Assembly: GCA_010093705.1 (NCBI GenBank)
Contig: MU006089.1
Span: forward strand, 3,133,838 to 3,197,837
Source of the DNA: Patellaria atrata CBS 101060
Lineage: Eukaryota; Ascomycota; Dothideomycetes; Patellariales; Patellariaceae
Length of the DNA stretch: 64,000 bases
Reading direction: 5' to 3'
Under the pieces are notes generated by a model. That model was given only the letters and a program-made list of their open reading frames with translations. It made no database searches and was not told the origin of the DNA. Shown in pieces: positions 33,765 to 45,344 of the stretch (the stretch's first letter is position 1; every line of letters begins with the position of its first letter). The translations under genes and the position numbers were made by a program.

Positions 33765-36305
33765 GGTTAAATGATTTGTACGATCCGGAAGTTTTTGTAT
33801 GTTCTCGCTTCTGATGTACACCAAAGTCGGAGAACCCCTGAGAGTGAACAAACGGGAAGGAAGAAATTTTACGACATAGGAAGAGGTAAACTATTGTCTC
33901 TAGGTTGAACGATGAAATATTGTCTTTCGCGAATATATGTCTCTGGTGTTTGTACTGTACGAGGTTTTGGAAAGTTTTGAATCGTACGGGAGGAGAAAGT
34001 TTTTCTGAGTTGGTGCAAGAGAGGCTTTGAGACGGCCCGCCTGACTTTTTATAAGAGATTTGTCCTTAGTGATTAAGTACATTACATTTACAGAAAAGAC
34101 CTACGAGTGCTGCGTGATGAGAAGAGGGTTCATCTGGTCTCTATTAGGATATGCTTTAGAGTAAAATATCCCCTCTATACGCCATTAATCAAACTCTCTT
34201 GCCTGGATGATCTTTCATTCCGGGCCTGATGGGTATAGAGCTTGTAGTCCTGGCTCGTGTTCGTAACAAGTGCTGAGGATATGAAGTTCAAAGGCCGTTA
34301 TAAGTTCTACTCTGCGAGGGTTCTTCCTTAGCGGTGAATAGTAGAGAAGAAAAATGGGAGTCTGAAGTCAAACTTTAAGCTCAAAAAATGGAGGATGAGC
34401 ATTTTAACGATACACGAAGCCACCTAAAATACTGTTCGCTTTTCAATACAGCATCCTAAAGCAGTAGAATGTCTCAATGTACCAGCATCCTCATTTTTCT
34501 CCCCTCGAGCCCAACTTTGCCACCGAAATGTTGAGGGACTGTATGATCGGGTATTTGACGGCGTCTGCGACGCCGTTTGGAGATCACTGGAGATCCTGAT
34601 ATGGGTCATGAGAGGATGTAGAATTATAAATTGGGAGGAAACTCCTTAGTGCTTCATATTCGTGGTTGTCGAGAAAAGCGATAGAAATCTTTGGAGATCT
34701 CCATACTTCTGCTTCGGTAGGAGTAAAATTTAGAACATACCCTGTCATGTGGCTCCCTCTTATCTGTCTTTGTCTTTCGCATTTCTCATGGTTGGCCACT
34801 CCCTGGTACTGTGCTTTTTCTTGTATTCGCTACGAGCCTACGCCCAGTCGGTACTGTCGAATCCAATTCATTAGACGGGAGACCCTACGTGTCAATATAA
34901 CTGAAGTCAAGTCCACTACTTGTAGAAATTACATACAGTCAAGTCAAATAGAAGATGGATTGATGAGGAAAGAGATGAAACGTTATTTCACGCGACGGTC
35001 AGTAAGGTAGAGATATATAATGAACTAACTATACCGAATCGGGAAGCTTACATCTGAACCTCCATCGAACGCAGCAGCACAAATGGGGAGCCGGTCAGAC
35101 TGTGGCCAAACAGTTTCTCCATTCCGTTAGAAACTATTATTCTCACCCCCCAAAAAGGGCGATTCCCCTCACCAATAGGTACTCCAACCTCCTCCGTCCT
35201 CCCCCGCACCCCTCTCCCCATCCCAAGCCATCCCTCCCTACCTCCCCAAACCAAAACCATCCACCTACATCCCATCATCGATCGTCTGCGCCTCCGCTCC
35301 GTCATACCACATAAGGTAGTTCTAAAAGCCGACGGGAGCGAGACCGGCATCCGACTTGCCCGTTCCGGTTATGTGCATAGCTTCGTCGAACGGCGTGGTA
35401 TGCGTTCCGATTTGGAAAGGGGAAGGTGATGGATTGGGAAATCGCTCCTACTGGGGTAGTTTCGACTCTACCCCGCCATGGCCTTGCATCCCCTCCATTT
35501 TCGGGATTGGCTGGATGACGGGAGGATGTCCAGTGGAGGGTAGAAGATGGGACCTTCTGCTTTTAGTTCTATCGGGGGTCCGGGACTCCTTTGGGGTTGT
35601 ACTGTACCTTACCGTTGATGCCGAGATAGATGGATGCGTGTGGGAGTGTAGCGAGGGAGGTCTACTACGAGGACCATGCTGCTGTAACACTAAGTCCATA
35701 CCTGCCTTACCCGATGAAGATGCTCGCATACCGATGCTCGCATACCTACACAGAGGGTATTTGAAATGGAACGTCTTCCGCCGGAGAGTCGGGTATCAGC
35801 TCCATAGCTACTGCAAGAACTTCTTCCGTGGACAGCCGGCTCGGTTGAATACCTCATGCTGTGTGTGTATGGTATGATAAGAGTACTTATCACACCTGTA
35901 CGGTAGGTGTATAGTACAGTGTATTCTACTGTAGATTTGACAACGGACGAAAGACGAACGATAGAAAGCTCAAGCATTGGAAGATCTCTTCTTGAAGTCC
36001 AAAATCCCATATCCCCATATCCCCATATCCCCATATCCCCAAAGGAGTGTATTAACATTAAACACAACGCTTGCCGCCCACATTATGCATCCCCTTAGTC
36101 CTAAAACCCCCCAAAAAAGCGAACGTATCTGTGCATTTTCCCATCCAGGTCACGCAAACCCAAAAAACCAACACCCACGCAATGCATCCATCAGCGCTCT
36201 AATACCACAATGATTGTAATGGCCGTCCAAAACCCTCCTAAAGGACTCGCCCATCCAGCTACCCCATAAAACCACCTCATAGAAGTAAGGTACCAGTAGC
36301 CCCAT
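33765..36305. other. Long intergenic stretch with microsatellite
   Basis: About 2.5 kb with no gene I can support. Short open frames around 34584-34799 (-), 35356-35877 (+) and 35690-36067 (-) overlap each other and have no known motifs. A short tandem repeat of atatcccc occupies about 36006-36040. Confidence 0.4.
36006..36040. repeat. Microsatellite, 8-bp unit atatcccc, about 4 copies
   Basis: A perfect run of atatcccc units is visible directly. It lies in non-coding DNA about 270 nt past the 3' end of the CFEM gene. Confidence 0.85.
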
Positions 36306-37457
36306 CTAAATCATCCCCCTCCCCCTCTCCCTCCCAACCCCCTCACTCCCCGCACTCCCTCCCCCTCCCCTCCAACTCTCCCCCGTCCCCCCACTCCCCC
36401 TTTTCTCCTCCCACTCCTGTTCCCCAGGCCACCCATGAAACCCATCCACGCCATGGAACCCCTCGCCCCCATACCCATAACTATACCGTCCCGTCTCATC
36501 GTACCGGAGTCCATAGCTCTCGACCGGCGGCGCCCCCTGCGCGATGCGGGTTTCGATGGTCCGCCGGCGTTCGCGGCGGCGCCCGAGGATGAAGGCCCCC
36601 AGGAAGGCGGCGATGAGGAAGATTCCCGCGGGGATCCCGACGCCGATGGCGATTTGGGCTGTGGTTGTGAGACCGCTGGAGGGGGTTGGTGAGGCCGATG
36701 AGGATGGGGAGGTGGATGGGGAGGTGCGGGCTTCGTCTGTAGGTGAGGGGGAGGGGTTCGATGAAGGCGATGAGGTGGGAGGGGTTGAAGAGTTTGCCTC
36801 TGCTGATGGAGATGCTGAAGAGGATGGAGCGGTGGAGGGAGCCTCGGATAGAGAGGGAGAGGGAGAGGGAGTACCGGATATAGTATCTAGTGCGAGGGAG
36901 GAGGGAACGGCCGGTGATGAGGATGGCAACGAAGTTGTAGGACTTGCTGAGACGGCTGTTGTTCAAATTGTTAGCGAGATATTTTCATAGTCTTCCTCTC
37001 GAATATTGAATATGCGAATGTTTGCTCTGTTTCTGTTCTCCATGCACACAACACTAATTTCCTAGGAGCTCACTTACCAGCACAATATTGTTCCCCGTAT
37101 TGAGCCACCACTGCTCCATCCGCTCCACAAGCTTGATTAGCACAGTCTCTGACACCGAACTGGAAGTTTGCAGCATTGCATATGCAGTTCTTGTCATCGA
37201 TACCGCACCCGAATTGGGCGCTGGCAATAGTGAGCATGTTTCTGACACATGTTTGCTACATGAAGAATTAGCATCTCAACTTCCGAGAAACTGGATAAGA
37301 GATTCAAGCCAGAAGTAGGTCCTAATCTTAGAAAATCGAAAGCTTAGGAAGGTAAACTTACCCCACAAGCCGGCAAAGTGTTCACATCCTGAGCCACGAC
37401 CCTCGCCGCCCACAGCCCCAAAATTGCGAGCAACGAAACCTCATTTCTCAAAATCAT
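36306..37457 (-). CDS. CFEM-domain cell-surface protein with one membrane span
   Basis: Three exons on the minus strand: 37457..37362, 37255..37078, 36955..36306 (307 aa). The signal peptide (MILRNEVSLLAILGLWAARVVAQ) is followed by a CFEM domain assembled from exons 1-2: LPACGQTCVRNML, FGCGIDDKNCICN, FGVRDCANQACG, GEQYC, giving the eight cysteines of the family. A Ser/Pro/Thr-rich stalk follows (about 95-185), then the membrane span IAIGVGIPAGIFLIAAFLGAF, a stop-transfer RRRERRR and a Gly-rich cytoplasmic tail. CFEM proteins act at the fungal surface in haem/iron capture, sensing or host interaction. The single span and mucin-like stalk fit a wall-anchored sensor more than a GPI protein. No single frame contains the whole CFEM domain, so it is easily missed. 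The donor gtaagt and acceptors are consensus. Confidence 0.87.
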
Positions 37458-38430
37458 GTCTGAGATATGACGTCCCAACTCCAGAAACGAAGTTTTCAGA
37501 AACGAGATCTCGCAATCCCTTTCCCAAAGTCCAAGGAGTGGCAAAGGCAAAACCAGGCGTGGAGAGAAAGGCCTCATATCTATATACTATACGTGTTTGA
37601 ATCGGGTCCGGCCCTATGTGACGCAAATAGCTAGGGCATTCTTAATCTTCCGCATAGAGTAGGTCCCTTTGCTAAGTCGAAAACTACTTAAGTTATGCGC
37701 GTAATCTCGAGTTGCATATTAAAAGATGGCTGCCGGCCCAATCACCTAAATGCAGCCGATGCATGGCTAAAGTGCTACATTACCAGGAGAAGGTCATGCC
37801 GAAGGTAAGAGTACGGTATGGACCATTGCGGACCATTACACGCTTGCTGAAACGTGGAAGGAGGACAGTGTCTTTGTGTTTGTAACCGTGTGGAATTTGC
37901 ATCTTTCTTTTGGCTTTCCAGTCATACAGAATGCTCCGAGTTTTTGAGCCTTTGTGATTTCAAAATAGGGGGTTCATATGGAGTTGGCGCTGATCATTGG
38001 TGTAGCGGGGTCGCGGGACGATCAAATCAGCATGGCGGGGTGTACTGCTGTGCTCCCATGCTTCTCAGCCCAAAGTCTCATCTGCAGACCCTCACACAAG
38101 TGGCGTATCTCTGAGTTGGGACGACGAGATTCTAGAAAATGTTTGTGTTTCCTACATTCTGAAGCCAAAAGGGGTATCTCTCGTTTACATAACTAGTGTA
38201 CGGTCTGGTCTAGCATCAATCCGTGTCTTAGATACCAGCTCTCAGACCAAGACGCCATACCTTCCAGTAGAATCCCAAAAGCGCCATTGCTCTCGCTTGG
38301 TTCGAACTAAGACTGTGTGTAGAAAGAAAAGATATATGTACGAATACATAAGTGAGGATCAAGGGAGTGATCATGATAATTTCACATAGTCCCGAATGTA
38401 CCATTCAAGTATTTGCTAACTATACTTCAT
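37458..38430. other. Intergenic, no gene seen
   Basis: Upstream DNA of the CFEM gene, then the 3' region of the Gln-rich regulator. Open stretches 37854-38114 and 38352-38705 (the latter antisense to the regulator's last exon) show no motifs. Confidence 0.45.
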
Positions 38431-40868
38431 TTATCGTAACCCGGATGATCCCCAAGACGGAGGAGGTTGCTGATGCATACGATTACCATAAACAGGATTC
38501 CAACTGTAAGAATTCGTGTTGCTGCTGGCGGCACTGTTTTGTGGAGGAGGTACGGTATACGACTGCGAATGTACAGCAGTCTGTACATTCGGTGCTGAGT
38601 GCTGTTGTGCCGGATTTGGTGCAGTTTGGTATTGCTGGAAAGTATTACTCTGAGTTCTTTGCGTCTGAGGTCCTTGAGATCTTGAATTTGCATCTAGTCC
38701 AATAATTAGCTTCGGTTATTCTACCTTTATAACGTAGTACATACTGTAATTATTAGAATCGAGATACTGCTGTAGCTGGTATATCGGATGTTGATGTTGA
38801 ATATTTTGATCCTGAGACGTTTCTTGTTGATTGCTCGTGTTCATCTGTGGAGCTGTCGCCATGTGCTGTTGCTGTTGCTGTTGGCCCCCTCTTGGCTGAT
38901 TTGCATGGCTTTGTTGCACTGTAGTCCACTGCTGATTGGCATTGTTCTGCTGACTATTGCTACGCTGTGGCATTGTGGTGACATTTTGAGAGTTGCTACG
39001 CTGGACACTGGGCGTAGTTTGCTGGCTGGTGTTTCTATGCTGTTGCGCGACAGCAGCTTGAGCCGTTGCTCTAGCGTTAGATGCCTGGCTTGCTTGCGAT
39101 ATTTGAGAGTTGGCTCGAGAATGTGTGTTCTGATTACCTTGCGTGGGTTGTGGTCTACTCCTTGGGGGTGGTGGTGGCTGGGGTTGGTTAACTTGTGGGG
39201 CAGCAGTCCTCTTTGCAGGCGGTGGAGGAGGAATGGGAGTTGCTGTTACTTCTTCCTCTTGTGGAGGCTTTTTCGTATCTTCCAGTTGCTTAACTCTCTG
39301 CTCCGCTTCTAGTAATCTTGATTTCAACTGAGTAATCTCATTGACCGCTTCACGGAGTTGGCTTTCTAGTCCCCCGTTTGGACTAGTAATAGGTGCGGTG
39401 GTTGGAACTGGTACTGAAGCTGCAACTGTAGCTGGAGCTGGAGCTGAATGCTCTCTGGTGAGATCAATGGCTGAATTCTGCTGACTCGCGGGATGCGTTT
39501 TATGGAATACTGTTGCTTGAATTTTCGCAACAGAATAGACACAGGTCCGCATTTTCTCTACACACTCCTTACATTTAGGGCGAGCGGAGTCACACTGTAG
39601 AAAATCAGTGATTGAGGCATTTGAGTATGTTAATGTCAAAACATACCCTCACTCGTTTGATTCTACAAGAGTCACAGCTCTTATTCATCTTAGGGCCAAT
39701 CACTTTTAACAATCCATTCCCCTCAAGACTAGGTTGCTGCTTGTCAGGGGTTGTGGTAGGAGCAGGATTGCTCTCAGGTGCAGGTTGCTCCTCATCAGTG
39801 CGTATAAGGTTGAGCAGGGAATGAAGGCTCTGCATTCTCAAGTCACTTTCAATCGTAGTGGATGATTGTCTTTCTTTCTCTGCTTCCCTTTTTTTACGTT
39901 TTTCTTCCTTTCGTTTCTCCTTTTCTGGATCAACGTCTTTCTGTTTTCTGGCTTCTGCCTTCTGAGCCTCAATTGCCGCAGCTTTCTCCGGATCTGTCAA
40001 CTCTAATATCTTCATCCTTTTCGAATCTTTCCTTGGCGGGGGTGCCCTAGCTTCGTACGATCGATGAACGGGTACATGCCTATAGGTAACCTCTAGACTT
40101 TGTTTCGTTGCGGAGAATTTGACAGCGAGAACACCGCGACAGTCATATACGGGCTTTCTCGCTCTTTTGCCTACGAAGGGTTAATATATATCATGCTTGC
40201 TTAATATCTTAGACTGCGATACCTTGAGTTAAAGCTTTCCCATTCGCAGCACGGTCTTTGTTGAGCAGAGAGTCATTACAATAATAGGAGAAGCGGAATG
40301 CCTCATCTTCTCTACTCTTCCAATTATTATGAAAACTGTATCTATATCCATCTACTTTTTGTATTGAATTTACGACAGTCTTAGCAATAGCACGTTGCTT
40401 TTTCATAGCCTCCTTCTCATCCTGAGGCTGCTGATTATTGATCGCTTCCATGATGCTCATCGGCGTTACAGTGGTGCTGCTGGAAGTAGGACGTTGCTGT
40501 GGCCCTGCTGCATATTGAGCACTTGTACTAGAGCCATTCTGGTACCACTGGGATGGAGGGCCGTTGTTATCAGAGCGGGGAAGGTCGACTAAGAAGGATG
40601 TCCCAGGCCAGAAGGAGAGCTCGCAGGACGAGTGTTCAGCTTCCCTCTCTTCATCTTCCAAATATGCCTTCAATTGAGCTTCAAAGTCTTCGAGAGAGGC
40701 TACTTTACAACGCGTGATCTGAGACTGAGGATCTTTGGCGGAACGACCGCGTGGCAATGATACAGGTCCATGTGTCCACGGTTCATCGGTTGTCGAGCTG
40801 GATCTGGTGTTTTGATTTTGGGCATGTTGAGGAGTTATGGGTGTTATGGGAATATTGTAGTCATCCAT
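38431..40868 (-). CDS. Zn2Cys6 protein with upstream C2H2-type (WRKY/GCM-like) finger and Gln-rich tail
   Basis: Four exons on the minus strand: 40868..40223, 40170..39647, 39594..38745, 38693..38431 (760 aa). Every junction is in phase with consensus splice sites. Two metal-binding motifs are visible. The first, formed across intron 1, has FSYYCNDSLLN, then KPVYDCRGVLAVKF and VTYRHVPVH, spaced Cys197-x28-Cys226-x20-His247-x3-His251, like FAR1/WRKY/GCM-type fingers. The second, across intron 2, is a full Zn2Cys6 cluster Cys381-x2-Cys384-x6-Cys391-x6-Cys398-x2-Cys401-x6-Cys408 (KSCDSCRIKRVR then CDSARPKCKEC). A charged helix and a coiled coil (LREAVNEITQLKSRLLEAEQ) lie around the cluster; the rest is Gln/Asn/Pro-rich, typical of activation domains. 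It is probably a nuclear DNA-binding regulator; targets unknown. It diverges from the App1 gene. Confidence 0.85.
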
Positions 40869-41708
40869 CGTCCCAAGCAGCAAGCGCGCACCGGAGTAGT
40901 GGTAGGTATTATTTCACAGGTAATAGAGAGGTTGCTGGCTACAGGTGCTTTACTCCGTACAGTACGAGGCCTGCAGCGTGCGCTTGTCATCCCTGACGAA
41001 CTTGGGAGAGAAAGGTGTGGGACAGACGATTTGGCACGGACTTTCTAGCCAGAAGAAGATAAGTGCTCTTCCAAGCCTTGCCTAAGCCGCATTTATCATC
41101 GCGCTGGTCTATTATCCAGCCATCCTTCTTTTAGATTAGTTACATCTCTACGTGATAACTCACCTCCACAGCCACCTCACGTGCCTGCCCAGAGTCTCGG
41201 CCTTGGCAAAGTACCCTCTCTAAAAAGACACCGGACCTGCTCATGGGATTACATCACACTGCCTTATGCTCGCACACACCCATGCCAGCCATCCCATCTA
41301 GGGAGATCTACCTATGAATCGCCTTTGCGTATTACCTTAACTCTTCCCAGTCCAAAGTGCATACATCGGGGGCCTGTCCATACGTACCAACTATGTCTTC
41401 CCCTTATCCTATTACGATATTTACGCTTCCCAAGATAAAAGCCGCTGCTGAGCTCCTAGAGTCTAATATAAAGCTAAGGAGACTAAGGTAATGAAATGGT
41501 AAGGTATTTCTTATACTTAGCATGTCTAAGGCAGCTTCCTACTGTTCATCCAATTTCACACGATCATAGCTGTCTGACTTCACCATCTGCTCTCATATTC
41601 CCCTTATTGTGCCTCCCTCGTGCAAGACACCTACCCTCTGACTCCCTCTATACCATTCTATCAATATAGAATACTCTTAGCATTACATTGTGCAGATCCT
41701 ATATCACC
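40869..41708. promoter_or_regulatory. Divergent promoter region, regulator (-) / App1 (+)
   Basis: About 0.84 kb with no coding feature. It contains pyrimidine-rich leaders (41580-41660) ahead of the App1 start. Individual elements cannot be assigned. Confidence 0.5.
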
Positions 41709-42935
41709 ATGAACTATCCTACACTCAAGGCCTTTGGCCTTCAAGCGCAGCAGCATATTCAAGAAACTCAAGGCGAGCACGAAGCACGTAAAACAGCTGG
41801 ATTTCCTGAATTTGAAGCAACTATGCCTTTCCTACCTACTCGCTCGGGTTCCTTATCCGATAACCTGTCCTCCTACTTGGGGAAGCGGAACCCCTTCTAT
41901 CGTAATGTAGAAGCAAACAAACATACCGTCTGGTTGTTCGACAATACCGCATCTCGGCCTGCGCCCAATAAACCATGGCAAGCCGAGTTCGTTGCAGCAT
42001 ATTTTATTAAGAGTAGTGGCAGGGATGTTAGCACTATCGTGGCTGATATTGCTGAGAAGATCGGTATAGCGAAGGGCGACAAGGCCGAAGCTACCATCGC
42101 GGAGCGGATTCAACCACTACTCGATACTATTTGTCCAGCTCATAGTGTCACTATCGATGCTGTGGGAGCCGGAATAAAACGTTTAGGACCCAGTAGTCGC
42201 GATGGTGTGAGCAATGATATTATCCAGTTAAGAGGAGACTTTGCCGACGGGCATACCGCGATATCAGATGCCACTATCAGTGTGACACCGCAGCCTATGA
42301 CAACTACATTTGCGGATGCGACAGGATGGGCTGTGATTAGTGATGTCGACGATACTATCAAGAAGACCATGACGGCTTCTCCGGTAGGGATTCTCAAGAC
42401 TACCTTCGCGGATGACCCAGAGCCTATCGCTGGTATGCCAGAATTATACAAATACGTGGTCCAAAAGTTGGACAACCCGCCTTTCTGGTACCTCTCTGCC
42501 AGCCCTTACAACTTGTACACTTTTCTCCGCTCCTTTCGCGAAACGTATTACCCTCCTGGAACTCTTCTCCTCCGCGAAGCCTCATGGTGGAATCTTGCTG
42601 GATTCCTCGCATCTTTGACCCAGGGCACGCAAGCATACAAAGTTGATAACATGGAGAAGATACACAAAGATTTCCCTAAGCGTAAATTTTTATGCATAGG
42701 TGACAGCACTCAGTCGGACCCAGAAACTTACGGTGAGATGGCCAGGCGACATCCGGGATGGATTGGAGGAATATTCATCAGGAGAGTACAGAATGTCACC
42801 GCGACAGAGGGCAACGACCAAAACCACTCAGAGCGGTTTGAGAAAGCCTTTAAGGATGTACCAACGAACATTTGGCATGTATTCGATGACCCATCGGAAC
42901 TCTATGACTGGATTGACAACCTCTTGGCTGCTTAG
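41709..42935 (+). CDS. App1-type phosphatidate phosphatase
   Basis: Single exon, 408 aa, starting at ATG 41709 (MNYPTLKAFG); the frame is open a little upstream but without a methionine. The catalytic HAD-like motif DVDDT (Asp212-Val-Asp214-Asp215-Thr216, in VISDVDDTIK) is the DxDxT nucleophile site of App1. Also seen are WYLSASPYNLY, LLREASWWN and LCIGDSTQSDPETYG, the conserved C-terminal parts of the App1 catalytic domain. App1 dephosphorylates phosphatidate to diacylglycerol, and in yeast it localises to cortical actin patches, linking lipid signalling with endocytosis. The N-terminal half is variable. All catalytic residues I can recognise are present. Confidence 0.88.
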   Translation: MNYPTLKAFGLQAQQHIQETQGEHEARKTAGFPEFEATMPFLPTRSGSLSDNLSSYLGKRNPFYRNVEANKHTVWLFDNTASRPAPNKPWQAEFVAAYFIKSSGRDVSTIVADIAEKIGIAKGDKAEATIAERIQPLLDTICPAHSVTIDAVGAGIKRLGPSSRDGVSNDIIQLRGDFADGHTAISDATISVTPQPMTTTFADATGWAVISDVDDTIKKTMTASPVGILKTTFADDPEPIAGMPELYKYVVQKLDNPPFWYLSASPYNLYTFLRSFRETYYPPGTLLLREASWWNLAGFLASLTQGTQAYKVDNMEKIHKDFPKRKFLCIGDSTQSDPETYGEMARRHPGWIGGIFIRRVQNVTATEGNDQNHSERFEKAFKDVPTNIWHVFDDPSELYDWIDNLLAA

Positions 42936-43569
42936 ATACCCATTTTTACATGCATGAGGTCAATGTTTCCCTTTTTTTCTTTCCTGGGTGGTATTCTTCT
43001 GTTCCCGTCTTACAATAATCATTCTTTTTACCTCTTATCAGGGGTTTGTTTGACCCACGGCATTTTTAAAGAAACTATCTTTCACTGGTTTGATGTCATT
43101 TTACATCCGATCTTTTTGCATTATAGTACAATATGTATACGCTCTGAATAGTATCTTTGAACAGGTTTCGACTTTTAAGAATGCAATTATTCGTTTTCTA
43201 CATATTTACTGCGTTCCTCGTACTCAGCGACATAAGTGTAATGAACGTCTCAATGATTGTCGTACGCACCGATGCTCCAGCGTTACTATGAATACTAGTC
43301 AACTTTGCTGAAGAAAACTAAAAGAGAAGCATCATACCGTCGAATCAGCTGCACTACACCGACAGTTACCCCCTTCGAAATTCAGACGACTGATAAGGGT
43401 CAGATGCTGAAGATCCTAGCCAAAACCGACTAGTCCATATCGGGCGTGTTGCATAAAATCTTCGAACATCGAGGGCGAGAAAACGCAATCGCTTGCAGAA
43501 ATGGTTCAGCCTAGCTCAGCCCTATCGTGATTAATACGAACCATCAGTTTGCATCGCGCGCCATCTATA
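42936..43569. other. Intergenic, no gene seen
   Basis: App1 3' UTR (T-rich) and flank of the gag-like fossil. No supported feature. Confidence 0.45.
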
Positions 43570-44163
43570 CTAAAAGCTGATGTTCTTCCAGATCTTGATG
43601 TAGCTTACTACGTCATGCAACTCTAGCATCACCGGCAGCTCAACGGTTCCGTTCAACCTTGGCAGCTCGACGATCTCGTCTCCTGAGTCGAAACGGTTGC
43701 GGATGACCATCACGAGGTCCTTATCGTTGAGCCCAGCGATGTACAGCTTGACCACCAACGGCCTCCATTTCTGCTCAAGGTCGTAATATATTCCCCTCGC
43801 ATCCTGGGTATAGGTCGCTAGGTTGAGTTCGCCTTGCTCGAGGTCGGCGAGCTCATCGAGAGACAGCTCGTACGATGACGGTGGATCATGCTCGAATTTT
43901 TTCTCCAGCGCCTCGGTGCTTTTTTCGAACGTGTCCTTGTCCTCGTCCGGGAGCTGATCATACCAATCCTTTGCTTCGCCCACCAAATGGTCCTCTAAAA
44001 GTATCAAATTGTGTATGTCAGCTTCCTCCTCGAGAAGGTCGGGCAAATCGTCCATATAGAGGATTCTGGCTGTTAGGCGAAACCGCGTTGCCCATCCCAC
44101 CGCATCTTCAGACTCCTGGCCACCGAACTTTTCGAGTTTAAGAGGGGGTGCCGGTGGGGTCAT
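43570..44163 (-). mobile_element. Gag-like retrotransposon fossil (Metaviridae/Ty3-like gag)
   Basis: A gag-type (retrotransposon gag) reading frame of about 197 codons with the usual pattern GWATRFRL, LVGEAKDWYDQLP and an acidic helical remainder. I see no reverse transcriptase, integrase or LTRs within several kilobases, so it is a lone fragment of an LTR element. The gag part is continuous, but the element as a whole is far from complete. It could also be a co-opted gag gene. Age cannot be estimated without related copies. Confidence 0.65.
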
Positions 44164-45344
44164 CGGACAAATGAATGTATTTAGTAACCGTCGGATTAGT
44201 AGTGATAAGAGTGAGTGATTTTTGACTTCTGTCAAGTATGGATATACGGAGAAAACATGTGTAGGTTAATTGACGATTCGCGTGGAATTGTTTGGAGTTA
44301 TTGTTTAGAATAGATGTGAAACTATACATGGTAAACTGCAACTGCCCTGCTGGACTATTATGAGTCTATTTGCGCAACTTAGGAGGGAAAGATCGAATGT
44401 ATGTCAATGTGAAATTGGAAATCACAGCGGAATCAACTGGGGCTCGCTGGAACGGTATCTCGTCCTAAACCACTACGGAACATCGGGTACTATGGAGTCT
44501 TTTTCTCGGTAGCGGGACATCCAACCGTTCCTTACATTCGGAGTTCTGAGAGAAGCGTTCATAGAAAGAAAGAATGACTTATATAAAAAGGAATTCACTT
44601 CGGACAAGTATCTACCGTAGACAGCAACGATAATTTTGAAACACCATCGGACTTATACCTCACGTCTATAACATCAACACTCGTTATTCTGCTTGGCTTG
44701 GTCGGAAAATATTATTGCGTTCACCATTTTCCGGGGCTCGATATCCTTGGGTGCATAAAAGGTTTTATTACGGTAGTCATCACATTATGTACGTATTGGT
44801 ACATAAATGGAAGGAGCAAAAGCAAAGGGTCCCTATTCGAGAACAAACGATATTGAGTTAGGATAAGGGGGAATGTTGGGGAGCGTGGTGGGCAGGGCCC
44901 TTTGTCTAGTCGTAACGTCGTCTGACGGGATTAGCTAGACGAGGGACGAGCCAGAGATGGGGATAGAGAGGTGGAGGATTGGGGAGAAATGAATGGTGAG
45001 GAATGTTGCTGTGTATTCCTCCTGCTTAGTATTTCTCGAGGGCCATGAACTCGGGAGGTTATGGTAAGCTGAGGAATAAACTATTCGAGACGAACGGGGC
45101 ATATAATCCGATTGAGGAAGCACATTGACAATGGTTATCAGAATGTCATTCACATTTCACTTGTTCTTTAAATGGTCCCCTAAGACTCTTCGAGCCCTGA
45201 GGTAAAGTTACAAGATTTGTGGACTCACAGTCCGAGGAATGCACACGACTACATTAGATGCTATGTCGTAAACGGACAATTGAAAACAATTACAGGAAAC
45301 ATGCTGGAAAAAACTGGGCAATCGCATCTAAATTCATATATACC
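44164..45344. other. Intergenic, no gene seen
   Basis: About 1.2 kb. No LTR-like terminal repeats recognised on this side of the gag-like fossil. No other feature supported. Confidence 0.4.

Noticed and set aside
36544-36990. 148-codon Glu/Asp-rich frame on the plus strand
   Set aside because: Antisense of the Ser/Pro stalk of the CFEM protein.
38788-39312. 174-codon Leu-rich frame on the plus strand
   Set aside because: Antisense of the CAG-rich Gln tract of the zinc-cluster regulator; gives false membrane-like Leu runs.
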